Of a stretch of DNA of 64,000 nucleotides, positions 30,581-40,049 are shown one piece after another. Numbering within the stretch: the first letter of the stretch is position 1; each line of letters starts with the position of its first letter. This DNA comes from Gilliamella apicola. GTDB taxonomy: Bacteria > Pseudomonadota > Gammaproteobacteria > Enterobacterales > Orbaceae. Position numbers and translations under genes: made by a program. The stretch lies in assembly GCF_000599985.1 (NCBI RefSeq), contig NZ_CP007445.1:1984001-2048000 (forward strand). Reading direction: 5' to 3'. Under the pieces are notes generated by a model. The model made no database searches, was not told the origin of the DNA, and saw only the letters and a list, made by a program, of their open reading frames with translations.

Positions 30581-32035
30581 ATGCCATTACGATATTATGG
30601 TGCCAATGCTACACTTTCTACCATCAGCACCTCTTCATTTAGCCAATCTTCCACTATCACCACTTTAGATAAAGCGAACAAGACTATGAAAGAAGATAAA
30701 AAAACATCAACAACCGCCCAATCTAGTCCTACAGTTGAAAAAAAAGTTGCATCATCTAATAATGTCAATAAAGCACCTGTATCAAAACTATCCCTTTTAG
30801 CTATTGCGCTAACACTTGGTCTTGGAGGTTTTGTTTTTTATCACGGTCATACACAAGTTGAAAACCAAAAAAAGACGATTGCTAGTTTACAAACTGAATT
30901 AGCTGATTTAAAGCAAACCACCAAAGATAGTATTATTCATGATTTACAAAATAATATTACAGAAGCGGTAAATAGACAGAATCAACAGTTAGCAACATTA
31001 GAACAGCGAGTTGATGATCAATTGAATGAACAACAAAAAGCACAACAACAATTAACCAATCAGATCAATGATGCATTAAAACTCAATGAGCAAAATATTT
31101 ATAACCTTAATGAACGCTTATCGTCCATGTCGGCAGCAAATTACAACGTCTGGTTAATTTCTCAAGCTAATTATTTAGTGCATTTAGCTGGCAGAAAAAT
31201 ATGGAATGAGCAAGATTATGCGACCGCTCGGTTATTGTTAAAAAATGCTGATGCAAGTCTTGCACAAACAAATGATCCAAGTTTAATACCGGCAAGACAA
31301 GCAATTACTGAAGATATTAATTCACTGTCTCAGGTAAGTTTTATTGATTATGATGGCATTATCATGAATTTAATTGGACTTTCAGAATCCCTGAATGAAT
31401 TACCTTTAGTTGGTAACTATAAGCAAATAGATTTAGGTATGACACAACATGATGATGCAGTTGCCTCAAATCATACAGAATCGTCAAATACTGATACAAC
31501 CAGTGCGCAAGGCATAAATTCAGGAGTTGATTCTGATAAGACTCATAATGATAAGCAAAGTATTACTACGTCAATTTCAGATTGGTCAAGTAATTTACTG
31601 ACTAACACGAAAAACTTTATGGCTAAATTCATTACCATCGAAAACCTCGATGAAAAAGAAAATAATTTTAAAACCTGCCTATCTAAAGCAGGCTTGGATG
31701 AAAAACAGATGCTTAGATGCCAAATTTTTAAAGAACCATTGACTTTAGAACAATCACTTTATCTGCGAGAAAATATTCGTTTTCGTCTTTTAATAGCAGC
31801 TCAAGCAGTACCTCGACATCACGATTTAATCTATCAAAGAGCTCTTAGTGATGCTTTACTTTGGGTTAATGCTTATTTTGATAATAACGCACCAACGGTT
31901 AAAGCTTTCGTAGATGACCTTGATGATTTACTCAGCCAATCAATTAGCGACCAATCTGTACCTAATAAACTAGAAAGTATCAGTGAGTTAGAAAAATTGA
32001 TGCAAACTCGTGTTCATTCAATGTTGGCAAACTAG
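30581..32035 (+). CDS. hemX: HemX, uroporphyrinogen-III methyltransferase-like membrane protein
   Basis: Single-pass inner-membrane protein of the hemCDXY cluster; despite the old name no methyltransferase domain is visible. Ser/Thr-rich cytosolic N-terminus, one membrane segment (LSLLAIALTLGLGGFVFYHG), a coiled coil with Gln-rich repeats, then the conserved WLISQANYLVHLAGRKIWNE, LLLKNADASLAQTNDPSLIP, and AITEDINSLSQVSFIDYDGI. An Asn/Ser/Asp-rich insert is near 300. Start uncertain: ATG 30581 has GAGGT upstream, ATG 30569 does not, and ATG 30686 would align best with the E. coli N-terminus. A 213-nt gap separates it from hemD. Confidence 0.9.
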   Translation: MPLRYYGANATLSTISTSSFSQSSTITTLDKANKTMKEDKKTSTTAQSSPTVEKKVASSNNVNKAPVSKLSLLAIALTLGLGGFVFYHGHTQVENQKKTIASLQTELADLKQTTKDSIIHDLQNNITEAVNRQNQQLATLEQRVDDQLNEQQKAQQQLTNQINDALKLNEQNIYNLNERLSSMSAANYNVWLISQANYLVHLAGRKIWNEQDYATARLLLKNADASLAQTNDPSLIPARQAITEDINSLSQVSFIDYDGIIMNLIGLSESLNELPLVGNYKQIDLGMTQHDDAVASNHTESSNTDTTSAQGINSGVDSDKTHNDKQSITTSISDWSSNLLTNTKNFMAKFITIENLDEKENNFKTCLSKAGLDEKQMLRCQIFKEPLTLEQSLYLRENIRFRLLIAAQAVPRHHDLIYQRALSDALLWVNAYFDNNAPTVKAFVDDLDDLLSQSISDQSVPNKLESISELEKLMQTRVHSMLAN

Positions 32036-32042
32036 GAGAATA

Positions 32043-32945
32043 ATGATGCTTAAAATATTAATTATTTTCTTAGCGCTAGTGGGTGGATTTTTTCTAGGGC
32101 CATTATTACAAGGTCACCAAGGCTCCGCAGTTTTTGAGGTCGCCAATTATAAAATCAGTATGTCATTTATATCCTTTGTGATCTTAGAATTACTGGGTTT
32201 ACTTTGTTTATACATTTGCTATTGGCTATTTGAGAAAATCTTTAATTCCAAAACAATGTTGGGCAACTGGTTGCGCTCAAAATCACCTAGAAAATCAGCT
32301 AAACGACTTGAGCAAGCACAGCTTTCATTACTTGAAGGTGATTATAAACAAGCCAGTAAATTTTTTATGAAGAGTGCTAAAGCGTCAACCAATACAGCGT
32401 TATCGTTCTTACTTGCTGCACAGACGCAAATCGACAATGATGAAGTAATTCCAGCTAATCAATCACTAGAACAAGCAGCTAAACATTGTCAGCCGAATGA
32501 ATTATTTGCTTTTCAATTAGTGCAAGTACGTTTACAAATTAAAAACCGTGAATATGATGCAGCACGAGTAACAATTGAGAGTTTATTAAATGAGAAACCT
32601 CGTAATCCAGAAGTGCTAAGGCTTGCTGATCAAATCTATTATGATACACAAGATTATCAAGCAATCATTGACCTCATGCCTGCTATGTATAAAGCAGAAG
32701 CGTTTAGTGAGTCGCAATTAGACCAATTTAAACAAGTTGCCTATGTCAGTCGTATCAAGCAATTATCAACCGATAGTGATCCATTAGCCTTAATAAAATG
32801 GTGGAATTCACAACCCAAAGCGATTGTTAATAATGTTGCCTATAAAAGAGCGATGGCAAATTATCTTAATCAATTAGGTCAAACAGCTGAAGCGGATAAA
32901 ATTCTTAATTCAATTACCAAATTAGAACCGAAAGAAAGAACATAA
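32043..32945 (+). CDS. hemY: HemY-family TPR membrane protein (short form)
   Basis: Inner-membrane protein with two N-terminal membrane helices (ILIIFLALVGGFFLGPLLQG, then FVILELLGLLCLYICYW) and TPR-type helices (AQLSLLEGDYKQASKFFMKS, RNPEVLRLADQIYYDTQDY). 300 residues from ATG 32043, with GGAGAA just upstream. E. coli HemY is about 398 residues: the last ~100, holding the C-terminal TPR units, are missing, and a terminator follows 5 nt after the stop, so this is a settled short form and not a fresh frameshift. Starts 7 nt after hemX. Confidence 0.9.
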   Translation: MMLKILIIFLALVGGFFLGPLLQGHQGSAVFEVANYKISMSFISFVILELLGLLCLYICYWLFEKIFNSKTMLGNWLRSKSPRKSAKRLEQAQLSLLEGDYKQASKFFMKSAKASTNTALSFLLAAQTQIDNDEVIPANQSLEQAAKHCQPNELFAFQLVQVRLQIKNREYDAARVTIESLLNEKPRNPEVLRLADQIYYDTQDYQAIIDLMPAMYKAEAFSESQLDQFKQVAYVSRIKQLSTDSDPLALIKWWNSQPKAIVNNVAYKRAMANYLNQLGQTAEADKILNSITKLEPKERT

Positions 32946-32948
32946 AAA

Positions 32949-32974
32949 ACAGGGCGTTTGCCCTGTCTTTTTTT
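32949..32974 (+). terminator. hemY terminator
   Basis: ACAGGGC / GCCCTGT 7-bp stem with GTTT loop and a run of seven T. Confidence 0.92.
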
Positions 32975-32986
32975 GTGCCTGTTTAT

Positions 32987-33310
32987 TTAAACCAAGAAAT
33001 ACCGAATGACCGCCATAGAGCACATACCAACAACGACAATCCACATTAAATTTTTAGTCAAAATGGCAATCAATGTAGTTGGTATAGCCGCTAAACAATA
33101 CTCAATGTTAAAGTTAGGAAATTCGCCTTTTTTAACAATAAAAAGATTTTGCACAAAAAGAGCCGTTAAAATACATAAAGGCACATAAGATAAGAATCGG
33201 ATGACAATTTCAGGCAATTGTACTTTTCGTACCAATAAAAATGGAATTATTCTCGGCAACCAAGTAACAAGTCCACACCCTAAAATAATCAATAAACTGT
33301 ATGTGGTCAT
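32987..33310 (-). CDS. azlD: AzlD-type branched-chain amino-acid exporter subunit
   Basis: Small membrane subunit (107 residues) with about four helices: YSLLIILGCGLVTWLPRIIP, VIRFLSYVPLCILTALFVQN, YCLAAIPTTLIAIL and LMWIVVVGMCSMAVI. AzlD proteins pair with AzlC to export branched-chain amino acids (YgaZH in E. coli). Its start overlaps the azlC stop by 4 nt. Confidence 0.88.
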   Translation of the reverse strand: MTTYSLLIILGCGLVTWLPRIIPFLLVRKVQLPEIVIRFLSYVPLCILTALFVQNLFIVKKGEFPNFNIEYCLAAIPTTLIAILTKNLMWIVVVGMCSMAVIRYFLV

Positions 33311-34002
33311 GCTTTACGCTCCATTGCAACGCCCATAAAACAACCTGCGAATGTGCTGATAAGTATTGCCATTTCAGAAGAAATAAATCGTAATAGCAGT
33401 ACCAATAAAGCACTAACCGTTAACATCGCAATAAGTCTGTTTGTTAACCTTTTGGTTTTATCACCAATTAACTGTAAATACAAAAGTCCGATAAACATAG
33501 CAACTAAAGCGTAATCTAACCCAAATTTTGTTGGATCGGGTAACCACTCACCAATTAAAGCGCCAATGAAACAGGAAAAAATCCAAGTAATGTAAGCGGT
33601 TAAATTTAGTCCATGCATCCATGCAGCATTAATAGGCTGTTTATTAGCGATAGCATTCATTGCCACAGCAAAACTCTCATCTGTTAATAAGCTACCAATC
33701 CCAATATTGTTAAGTAATGAGTATTTTCGAAAAGTCGGTGCGGTTGCCATACTCATTAAAAAATGGCGAGAATTGACTAAAAAAACGGTAAAAATAATAG
33801 CTGAAATAGGTGTGGCAACTAACATTAATCCTGAAACAATAAATTGTGAAGCTCCAGCATAAATAATAACGGCCAATAAAGTGATTTCTAATACAGATAG
33901 ATGTGCAGATTTGCCAACAACACCAGCAGCAATACCGATACCAATATAACCTAATAAAGTTGGGATACAAGCGTAAACACCATCTTTAAATGTTAATGAC
34001 AT
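33307..34002 (-). CDS. azlC: AzlC-type branched-chain amino-acid exporter subunit
   Basis: Main membrane subunit (231 residues, about six to seven helices). Family motifs: LGYIGIGIAAGVVGKSAHLS, AVIIYAGASQFIVSGLMLV, FLVNSRHFLMSMATAP, LLTDESFAVAMNA and MHGLNLTAYITWIFS. Overlaps azlD by ATGA, a coupled pair. Substrate (valine or other branched-chain amino acids) is inferred from family. Confidence 0.9.
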   Translation of the reverse strand: MSLTFKDGVYACIPTLLGYIGIGIAAGVVGKSAHLSVLEITLLAVIIYAGASQFIVSGLMLVATPISAIIFTVFLVNSRHFLMSMATAPTFRKYSLLNNIGIGSLLTDESFAVAMNAIANKQPINAAWMHGLNLTAYITWIFSCFIGALIGEWLPDPTKFGLDYALVAMFIGLLYLQLIGDKTKRLTNRLIAMLTVSALLVLLLRFISSEMAILISTFAGCFMGVAMERKA

Positions 34003-34053
34003 GTTCTTTCCTTAATATAATAACTTTACCACTAATGAATAATTATAATTTTT

Positions 34054-34089
34054 TGTAAAAAAGTTTGAGGTTAAGCATACGTTTCAGTA
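34054..34089 (+). repeat. Intergenic repeat copy 2 (between azlC and gmk)
   Basis: Second copy of the 21-base identical element at 25274-25294 with a similar 14-base extension. Same strand; here it lies 50 nt upstream of azlC (divergent) and about 195 nt before gmk. Confidence 0.6.
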
Positions 34090-34249
34090 TATTTTTTTAA
34101 TTAATTTTAACTTAGCATAAACTTATACCAACTAAATAGCCTGCTTAATAATATGAGACAAACTATCGTTAAAGTTTGTTATAATATCGCCAAACCCGTC
34201 TTTATGACAATAAAATAACTTAATATAAATTAAAGTGGCAATCAAATAT

Positions 34250-34876
34250 ATGTATACTGGAACGCTATTTATTATCTCAGCACCAAGTGGTGCAGGTAAA
34301 TCAAGTTTAATACGAGCTTACCTAGAGCAAAAGGATCATCATCCTGCTAAAGTTTCTATTTCGCATACCACGCGTAATCCAAGACCAGGTGAATTACATG
34401 GCACACATTACTATTTTGTCGATCATAAACATTTTGAGTCATTAATTGATGAACAAGCTTTTGTAGAGTACGCTCATGTGTTTGAAAACTATTATGGAAC
34501 ATCTAAAGCTGAGATTGAACAAAGTTTGTCACAAAGTATTAATGTATTTTTGGATATTGATTGGCAAGGAGCACAACAAGTAAGGGAAAAAATGCCACAA
34601 GCAAAAAGCATTTTCATTTTACCGCCATCATTCAAAGAGCTTGAAAATCGCCTAATTAAACGTGGTCAAGATGATGCAACTGTTATTAATAAAAGAATGC
34701 AAAAAGCCCAAGCAGAAATTTCACATTATAATGAATATGATTACATTATCATTAATGATGATTTTGAATGTTCTTTAAATGCATTAAATTCTATTATCAA
34801 TGCAGCCAGTTTAGAGCAACCCAAACAAGCCTTAGCCAATCAACAATTACTCAAGGAATTGCTTGTGAATAATTAG
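34250..34876 (+). CDS. gmk: Guanylate kinase
   Basis: Phosphorylates GMP/dGMP to GDP/dGDP. P-loop SAPSGAGKSSLI near the N-terminus, SHTTRNPRPGELHGTHYYFV (GMP site), GNYYG-like FENYYGTSKAEIE, FLDIDWQGAQQVR and FILPPSFKELENRL. From ATG 34250 the protein has 208 residues, like E. coli. A GTG five codons upstream is in frame but has no ribosome site. rpoZ and spoT, common next genes, do not follow. Confidence 0.96.
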   Translation: MYTGTLFIISAPSGAGKSSLIRAYLEQKDHHPAKVSISHTTRNPRPGELHGTHYYFVDHKHFESLIDEQAFVEYAHVFENYYGTSKAEIEQSLSQSINVFLDIDWQGAQQVREKMPQAKSIFILPPSFKELENRLIKRGQDDATVINKRMQKAQAEISHYNEYDYIIINDDFECSLNALNSIINAASLEQPKQALANQQLLKELLVNN

Positions 34877-35019
34877 TTATCGATCTGCACTAAATCACTA
34901 AATTAAGTTAGATAATTATTTGCATTAATTATTAGAGTGTTGCAGAGGATTCACAACAGTAATTTTACAAAACTATAAACCTTAGTTGATGTAAAAAAAT
35001 TGATGTAAAAAATTAGTCG

Positions 35020-35045
35020 ATCGCCGATATGAATCGGCGATTTTA
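35020..35045. terminator. Terminator between gmk and gloA
   Basis: 9-bp stem ATCGCCGAT / ATCGGCGAT with ATGA loop, followed by TTTTA on the plus strand; convergent position lets it serve both genes. Confidence 0.75.
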
Positions 35046-35058
35046 TGAGTAAATAAAA

Positions 35059-35466
35059 TTAGTTACCTAATGCTTTATCCGCCTGATCATTTTGGATGAG
35101 TTCAATTTTATAACCATCTGGATCTTCAATAAAAGCGATGATCGTTTTACCGCCTTTAACGGGCCCTGCTTCACGCGTAACTTTGCCACCTGCTTGTTTT
35201 ACATCATTACACATTTGAGCTACATCATCCACACCAATGGCAATGTGACCAAAAGCATCACCATGATTATATTGTTCTGTGCCCCAATTGTAGGTAAGTT
35301 CTATAACTGAACTGGAGGTTTCATCACCATAACCAACAAATGCGAGTGAATATTTATATTCTGTATTTTCACTGGTTCTTAATAGTTTCATTCTCATTAC
35401 ACGAGTATAAAAATCAATTGCACGTTGTAAATCTCCAACTCGAATCATAGTATGTAAAATACGCAT
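35059..35466 (-). CDS. gloA: Lactoylglutathione lyase (glyoxalase I)
   Basis: Metal-dependent detoxification of methylglyoxal-glutathione hemithioacetal to S-lactoylglutathione. 135 residues with metal ligands His5 (RILHTMIRV), Glu in VIELTYNWG, His in [10 protein letters not shown] and Glu in GYKIELIQ; further motif [12 protein letters not shown]. The length without insert matches the Ni/Co-type bacterial enzyme. gshB elsewhere in the window supplies its cofactor pathway. Confidence 0.96.
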   Translation of the reverse strand: MRILHTMIRVGDLQRAIDFYTRVMRMKLLRTSENTEYKYSLAFVGYGDETSSSVIELTYNWGTEQYNHGDAFGHIAIGVDDVAQMCNDVKQAGGKVTREAGPVKGGKTIIAFIEDPDGYKIELIQNDQADKALGN

Positions 35467-35659
35467 TGCTTTATTGTTCCTTTTAATAGTTAACTACACT
35501 AACTGATTTTATCTGTTAGCAGTTATACAGGCAAATATTTTATATATGGATTAGAGTTTGAATTATAAATCGGATTGAAATGAAAAAGTTTTAGAGAAGC
35601 AATTAATTGTTAACTTGAAGTAATTATTATGCAAGTTGTATAACTCAAATTTAAACTTC

Positions 35660-35690
35660 AACTTTCGCTCGCTTCAAGCAAGCGAAAGTT
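35660..35690. terminator. Hairpin downstream of slyB
   Basis: 10-bp perfect stem AACTTTCGCT / AGCGAAAGTT, with a further GCTT / AAGC pairing in the loop, 25 nt past the slyB stop. No T-run on either side, so it may be a 3'-end stabiliser. Confidence 0.5.
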
Positions 35691-35714
35691 AATACCAATG
35701 GTGTTACTAAACTA

Positions 35715-36212
35715 TTATTTATTATAGGCACTACCATAGCGAGGAGATGCGCTTATTTGTTTACCATTACTTACTAAACGGACATGTTGCCCTGCATAAA
35801 ATTCGTTAGGAGAGCCTTTTTGCACAATAACAATATTACCGCCATTTTCTCGCTTAATTTCTAACTCAACAGCATTTGTTTGACTAGCTTTATCTTCAAT
35901 TGCGCTGCCAATTACTGCACCACCAATAGCGCCAGTAGCAATTGCTAAAGCTCTACCAGTACCATTGCCTATAGTATTACCTAACACCCCGCCAATCACA
36001 GCCCCACCTAGTGAGCCTACAACATTTTCATTTTTACCATTTGAAGCGTTGGTTTGAATTTTTACTGGACGTACAGATACAATAGTACCGTAACTAACTT
36101 GTTGAACTTGTTTTGCTTGATCAGTTGTATAGACATCACCGGAGTATATATCACTGTTGCTACAACCAGAGAGAAGTGAAACTAATATAGCTGCTGTGGC
36201 AATTTTTTTCAT
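35715..36212 (-). CDS. slyB: SlyB-type glycine-zipper outer-membrane lipoprotein
   Basis: Outer-membrane lipoprotein of 165 residues; E. coli SlyB is PhoPQ-induced and forms lipid nanodomains under envelope stress. Lipobox LLSGC, then SGDVYTTDQAKQVQQVSYGT, the glycine-zipper region (GSLGGAVIGGVLGNTIGNGT, IATGAIGGAVIGSAIED), and VELEIKRENGGNIVIVQKG at the C-terminus. Monocistronic. I looked for a PhoP box upstream and saw none convincing. Confidence 0.92.
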   Translation of the reverse strand: MKKIATAAILVSLLSGCSNSDIYSGDVYTTDQAKQVQQVSYGTIVSVRPVKIQTNASNGKNENVVGSLGGAVIGGVLGNTIGNGTGRALAIATGAIGGAVIGSAIEDKASQTNAVELEIKRENGGNIVIVQKGSPNEFYAGQHVRLVSNGKQISASPRYGSAYNK

Positions 36213-36381
36213 AATTTATTCCTCATATTATTGAGCATGAGCAAGCTCATACTATTTTAAGCATAATATTCTTTTGCAAAAACGACAATATGCTTTTCAT
36301 TATTTTATCAAATGATAATACTATTTATTATCAAGTTGGGTTATACTCATTCTAATAGTTTATCTACCATACAATTAGTAT

Positions 36382-36531
36382 ATGAAACGGTTATTTTTTC
36401 ATTTAATATTATCAGTTATGATATCCGCCTGTCATAATATAAACTAACATCAACAGACAACTGAAAAAGCAACAGCAAAATCAATAAATGATAATTGCTT
36501 GTCTGATGAAATAAACCACAATTTTCATTAA
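36382..36531 (+). pseudogene. Remnant of a small lipoprotein gene
   Basis: ATG 36382 opens MKRLFFHLILSVMISACHN, a clean lipoprotein signal with an ISAC lipobox, then stops after 21 codons (TAA 36445-36447). The same frame continues HQQTTEKATAKSINDN, CLSDEINHNFH, stop, and beyond for another 18 codons before a third stop. A full signal peptide with no mature protein suggests a gene broken by nonsense mutations. Family not recognisable. It lies between slyB and seqA, on the strand of seqA. Confidence 0.45.
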
Positions 36532-36592
36532 CCGGACAACATTGCAATGCAAACAAGTCCAGTAAATTTATTTAATAGGCATAACTAACATA

Positions 36593-37105
36593 ATGAAAAC
36601 TATCGAAATTGACGAAGAATTATACCATTTTATCGCATCACAAACAAAACATATTGGTGAAGATGCATCCAGTATTTTGCGACGTTTATTAAAAATCAAT
36701 CAGCCAGTTAAAACTAAAACTAACGTTGTTTCTCAACCTGAAACCCAATATACATTATTTAATGATTTATTAGATAGTGATCTGTTTATTAACGAAAAAT
36801 CAATTATTAGCCGTTTTATATTATTACTTGGTGCACTTTATAACTATAATCCAGCCTTATTTTCCATAGCAGCCACCTCGTTACATGGTAGTAAGCGACA
36901 ATATTTAGCTAAAGATAAAAAATCTTTAGAAACATCTGGTAAAAATACCAAACCACGCGAAGTGATAGGAACACCTTATTGGGTTATTAGTAATACCAAT
37001 ACGGCTAGAAAAATTTATATACTTGAATCAATAATGAGTGATATGGGGATTTCGGAAAATATGATAAACCAAGTCATCAATATTTTTTCATCACAAATAA
37101 AATAA
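36593..37105 (+). CDS. seqA: Negative modulator of replication initiation SeqA
   Basis: Binds hemimethylated GATC to sequester oriC after initiation, implying a Dam methylase in this organism. The 170 residues start with the oligomerisation domain MKTIEIDEELYHFIASQTKH and GEDASSILRRLLKI, a linker, and the DNA-binding domain with GSKRQYLAKDKKSLETSGKN, GTPYWVISNTNTARK. Followed 94 nt later by pgm, the order seen in E. coli. Confidence 0.96.
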   Translation: MKTIEIDEELYHFIASQTKHIGEDASSILRRLLKINQPVKTKTNVVSQPETQYTLFNDLLDSDLFINEKSIISRFILLLGALYNYNPALFSIAATSLHGSKRQYLAKDKKSLETSGKNTKPREVIGTPYWVISNTNTARKIYILESIMSDMGISENMINQVINIFSSQIK

Positions 37106-37199
37106 AACACATAACTATATGTATTTTAAATAAGCAATAATTGTTACTCTAAATTTAGATTTAGATGTAAATATAAAATTTTGAAAAAAGGAGTATAAA

Positions 37200-38837
37200 A
37201 TGGCAAATCACAGCCGAGCAGGATTATTAGCTGAGCCAGCCGATTTAATAAATGTTGAAACTTTGAAAAATAATTACTATCAAATTAGTCCTGACCCTGA
37301 AAATGCCAGTCAATTAGTGATTTTTGGTACATCAGGTCATCGAGGTAGCGCGAATAAAGGCACATTCAACGAGGCGCATATTTTAGCAGTTGCCCAAGCA
37401 ATAGCCGAATACCGTAAAGCAAATAATGTCACTGGCCCTTGTTTTATTGGCCAAGATACACATGCTCTGTCTGAATTAGCTCTAAAATCTGTGCTTGAAG
37501 TTTTTGTTGCAAACGAACAAACAGTGGTTATCGCGCGCGATTGGGGATATACACCTACACCTGTTATCTCACATGCTATTCTGACTTTCAATCAAGATAA
37601 ACAATCACAACTTGCCGATGGTATTGTCATTACTCCTTCACATAATCCACCTGAAGATGGAGGAATAAAATATAATCCAACTAATGGTGGACCTGCTGAT
37701 ACGGATATTACTAAACAGATTGAAAATCGCGCTAATGAATTACTCAAAAATCACCTTAACGGTGTAAAACGTGTCACGTTAGATAAAGCACTTAACTCAT
37801 CTTATATTCATACTAAAGAATATGAAACAGATTATGTTAATGATCTGGAAAATATTTTAGATTTAGCATTAATTAAATCCTCAAATTTAAATATAGGTGT
37901 GGACCCATTGGGTGGTGCGGGAATCACTTATTGGCCGCGTATTGCTGAAAAATATGGTATTAACCTCAATATTGTTAATAATAAAATTGACCCTACTTTT
38001 AGTTTTATGCATTTAGATCATGATGAAGTTATTAGAATGGACTGCTCTAGTAGATGGGCTATGACGGGTTTATTAGATTTAAAAGATAAATTTGATTTAG
38101 CATTTAGCAACGATACAGATTCTGACCGTCATGGTATTGTAACACCTAAAGGATTAATGAACCCCAACGCTTATCTTTCTGTTTGTGTTAACTACCTTTT
38201 CCAAAATCGCCCACAATGGCATCAAGATATTGCTATTGGTAAAACATTAGTCACCAGTTCAATGATAGATCGCCTAGCAAATAGCCTTAATAAAACCTAC
38301 TTAGAATATCCTGTAGGTTTTAAATGGTATGCAGATGGGCTTTATAACGGTAAATTAGGATTTGCTGGTGAAGAGAGTGCCGGTGCATCTTTTTTAAGAA
38401 CGAATGGCAAAGTTTGGACAACTGATAAAGATGGTATTATTCTTTGTTTACTTGCCGCTGAAATGACAGCTAAAATTGGCAAAAATCCTCAAGAGCAATA
38501 TCAAGAACTTGAAGCCATATTTGGTGTATCTTATTATGGACGGATTCAAGCACCAGCAACGTTTAATGAAAAACAAAAATTATCTAAACTTGATGCAAGT
38601 CAACTAACTACTGACAAACTTGGAGGCGAAAAGATCACCCAGTGTCTAACCACAGCTCCCGCTAACAATGCACCAATCGGTGGACTAAAAGTTATCACAG
38701 AAAATGGTTGGTTTGCAGCTCGCCCTTCAGGAACAGAAGAAGCGTATAAGATTTATGCTGAAAGCTTTATTAGTAATGAGCATTTAACGACTTTACAGAA
38801 AGAAGCACAAGAAATCGTTGCTAAGGCAATAAAATAA
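37200..38837 (+). CDS. pgm: Phosphoglucomutase, alpha-D-glucose specific
   Basis: Interconverts glucose 1- and 6-phosphate for glycogen, UDP-glucose and envelope sugars. 545 residues with [17 protein letters not shown], the phosphoserine loop [20 protein letters not shown], the metal loop [23 protein letters not shown] and the phosphate-binding [24 protein letters not shown] lies 6 nt before the ATG. Follows seqA as in E. coli and has its own terminator. Confidence 0.97.
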   Translation: MANHSRAGLLAEPADLINVETLKNNYYQISPDPENASQLVIFGTSGHRGSANKGTFNEAHILAVAQAIAEYRKANNVTGPCFIGQDTHALSELALKSVLEVFVANEQTVVIARDWGYTPTPVISHAILTFNQDKQSQLADGIVITPSHNPPEDGGIKYNPTNGGPADTDITKQIENRANELLKNHLNGVKRVTLDKALNSSYIHTKEYETDYVNDLENILDLALIKSSNLNIGVDPLGGAGITYWPRIAEKYGINLNIVNNKIDPTFSFMHLDHDEVIRMDCSSRWAMTGLLDLKDKFDLAFSNDTDSDRHGIVTPKGLMNPNAYLSVCVNYLFQNRPQWHQDIAIGKTLVTSSMIDRLANSLNKTYLEYPVGFKWYADGLYNGKLGFAGEESAGASFLRTNGKVWTTDKDGIILCLLAAEMTAKIGKNPQEQYQELEAIFGVSYYGRIQAPATFNEKQKLSKLDASQLTTDKLGGEKITQCLTTAPANNAPIGGLKVITENGWFAARPSGTEEAYKIYAESFISNEHLTTLQKEAQEIVAKAIK

Positions 38838-38876
38838 CCGTAGCAAAAGGCGCATTTATAACTTATTAAAACAGAA

Positions 38877-38911
38877 AAAATGGCAGTCGTTATGGCTGCT
38901 ATTTTGTTTTT
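38877..38911 (+). terminator. pgm terminator
   Basis: AAAATGGCAG / CTGCTATTTT stem (one G-T wobble) with a 9-nt loop, followed by GTTTTTC. Confidence 0.8.
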
Positions 38912-39270
38912 CTAACAGAATTTCTAATAATTTTTTTGTAGTAAAATTACTAAATTCTCGAAATAAAAGTTACTTTTAGGAAGATAAATCTGAACACTTT
39001 GAATTGTTTCTTTTTGAATTTGAACGATAAAGTACTTATTGATATGAAAGAATCTGACAAAAATTTGGATAATTTTGGAAAGATTGCAACTTCTATTGAG
39101 TGATATAAACTACCCTATTTATTGTTAATAATAAAGATTTAATATTACTTTAAGGAACTATTTATTACACCAATTGTAAGAAATTATTCTTAATAAAATA
39201 ACCAGTTATTCTTCAAATATCTCATTAAACTTTGTTAAAATATTGCAATCTCAAAATTTTAAAAATACAT
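38912..39270. other. AT-rich gap between pgm and DUF6694 lipoprotein gene
   Basis: 359 bases with no recognised gene. A 37-codon plus-strand frame (38990-39103, CTG or TTG start behind AGGAAG) reads LNCFFLNLNDKVLIDMKES and looks protein-like, but it is too short and unusual in start to call. No operator or RNA structure stands out. Confidence 0.4.
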
Positions 39271-39576
39271 TTATTCTGCTTCTCCTGGTATTTTTTCGTT
39301 TTCACCAATTTTAATAATTTCTGCAGCAGTTTTACCATTAATTTTGTTTTTGATGATCTCCTGTTTTTTTTTATCGTCACCAGCGGCTTCAATAACAGAA
39401 TTAATCATAATCTTACCGATTGAAATATTAAATGATTGTAACTTATCACCTTGAAGTTCATTTGCCATTTCAGAAATCGATTTTTGTAGATTTTCTGGGG
39501 AGGAGGCATCAATGGTTTTGTCACCACAACCTGTTAATAATACTAGCGAAATTAAGGCAATTAATATTCTTTTCAT
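39271..39576 (-). CDS. DUF6694-type small lipoprotein
   Basis: Predicted lipoprotein of 101 residues: signal MKRILIALISLVLLTGC with LTGC lipobox, then GDKTIDASSPENLQKSISEM, a helical Lys/Glu-rich middle and an acidic end (GENEKIPGEAE). The Ser-Pro-Glu-Asn-Leu-x-x-Ser-Ile pattern after the lipobox resembles DUF6694 lipoproteins, of unknown function. GGAAAATGAGAT precedes the ATG. Stands alone between two AT-rich gaps. Confidence 0.75.
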   Translation of the reverse strand: MKRILIALISLVLLTGCGDKTIDASSPENLQKSISEMANELQGDKLQSFNISIGKIMINSVIEAAGDDKKKQEIIKNKINGKTAAEIIKIGENEKIPGEAE

Positions 39577-39842
39577 ATCTCATTTTCCTTTATCCTTTTC
39601 CATTCATCCTTGAAAAACATTGAACATAACTTAATCTTATAGGTAATTTGATTACAGATCAAATTATTTACTCAAAAAAATAACTTCAAAACTCATTAAT
39701 TTTATTAAATTTTTAAAACAGAATTTGCAAAATTATCAAATCACAATATTTATCAAATTTTGTAATTAACTATTGGGCAGTGTTATCCATTAAAATGATA
39801 ACGTAGAAATAGCTTATGTTGCATTGGCAACCAATTAAATAA
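39577..39842. other. AT-rich gap upstream of DUF6694 gene
   Basis: 266 bases, extremely AT-rich, carrying the promoter of the DUF6694 lipoprotein gene. No conserved element is apparent. Part of a 565-base stretch without an intact gene (see the remnant at 39843). Confidence 0.4.
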
Positions 39843-40049
39843 ATGCACAAAGTCAACAGCAAAAAGAATTTTAATATAGTAAATTTGATAAATAAAAAAG
39901 ATTTTTGTAAAAAATATTCAGGAGTCTATATCATTTCGTTTATTTTTAATCCTGATTTAATGTAAAAATATGAATCATTATTAACATCACGAAAGATAAA
40001 GAATATGGATTTGGATGTGGAATATCATTTATTAAAGGGACTTGATTAG
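39843..40049 (+). pseudogene. Possible remnant of a small protein gene
   Basis: ATG 39843 opens a 40-codon frame (MHKVNSKKNFNIVNLINKK ... SFIFNPDLM), a single TAA at 39963-39965, and 27 more codons in frame (KYESLLTSRKIKN ... YHLLKGLD) to TAG 40047. The end coincides with an AAAGGGACT / AGCCCCTTT hairpin at 40034-40056. No ribosome site. Could be chance in such AT-rich DNA. Confidence 0.25.

Noticed and set aside
33710..33970. 86-codon frame rich in Tyr, Cys and Phe overlapping azlC
   Set aside because: Alternate frame of the azlC gene; the residue bias is typical of an out-of-frame membrane gene.
34985..35012. Tandem TTGATGTAAAAAA repeat, two copies
   Set aside because: Only two units of about 13 nt in AT-rich DNA; no sign of an array or function.
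38990..39103. 37-codon frame after pgm with AGGAAG upstream
   Set aside because: Start would be CTG or TTG, no recognisable protein and too short; left in the gap description only.
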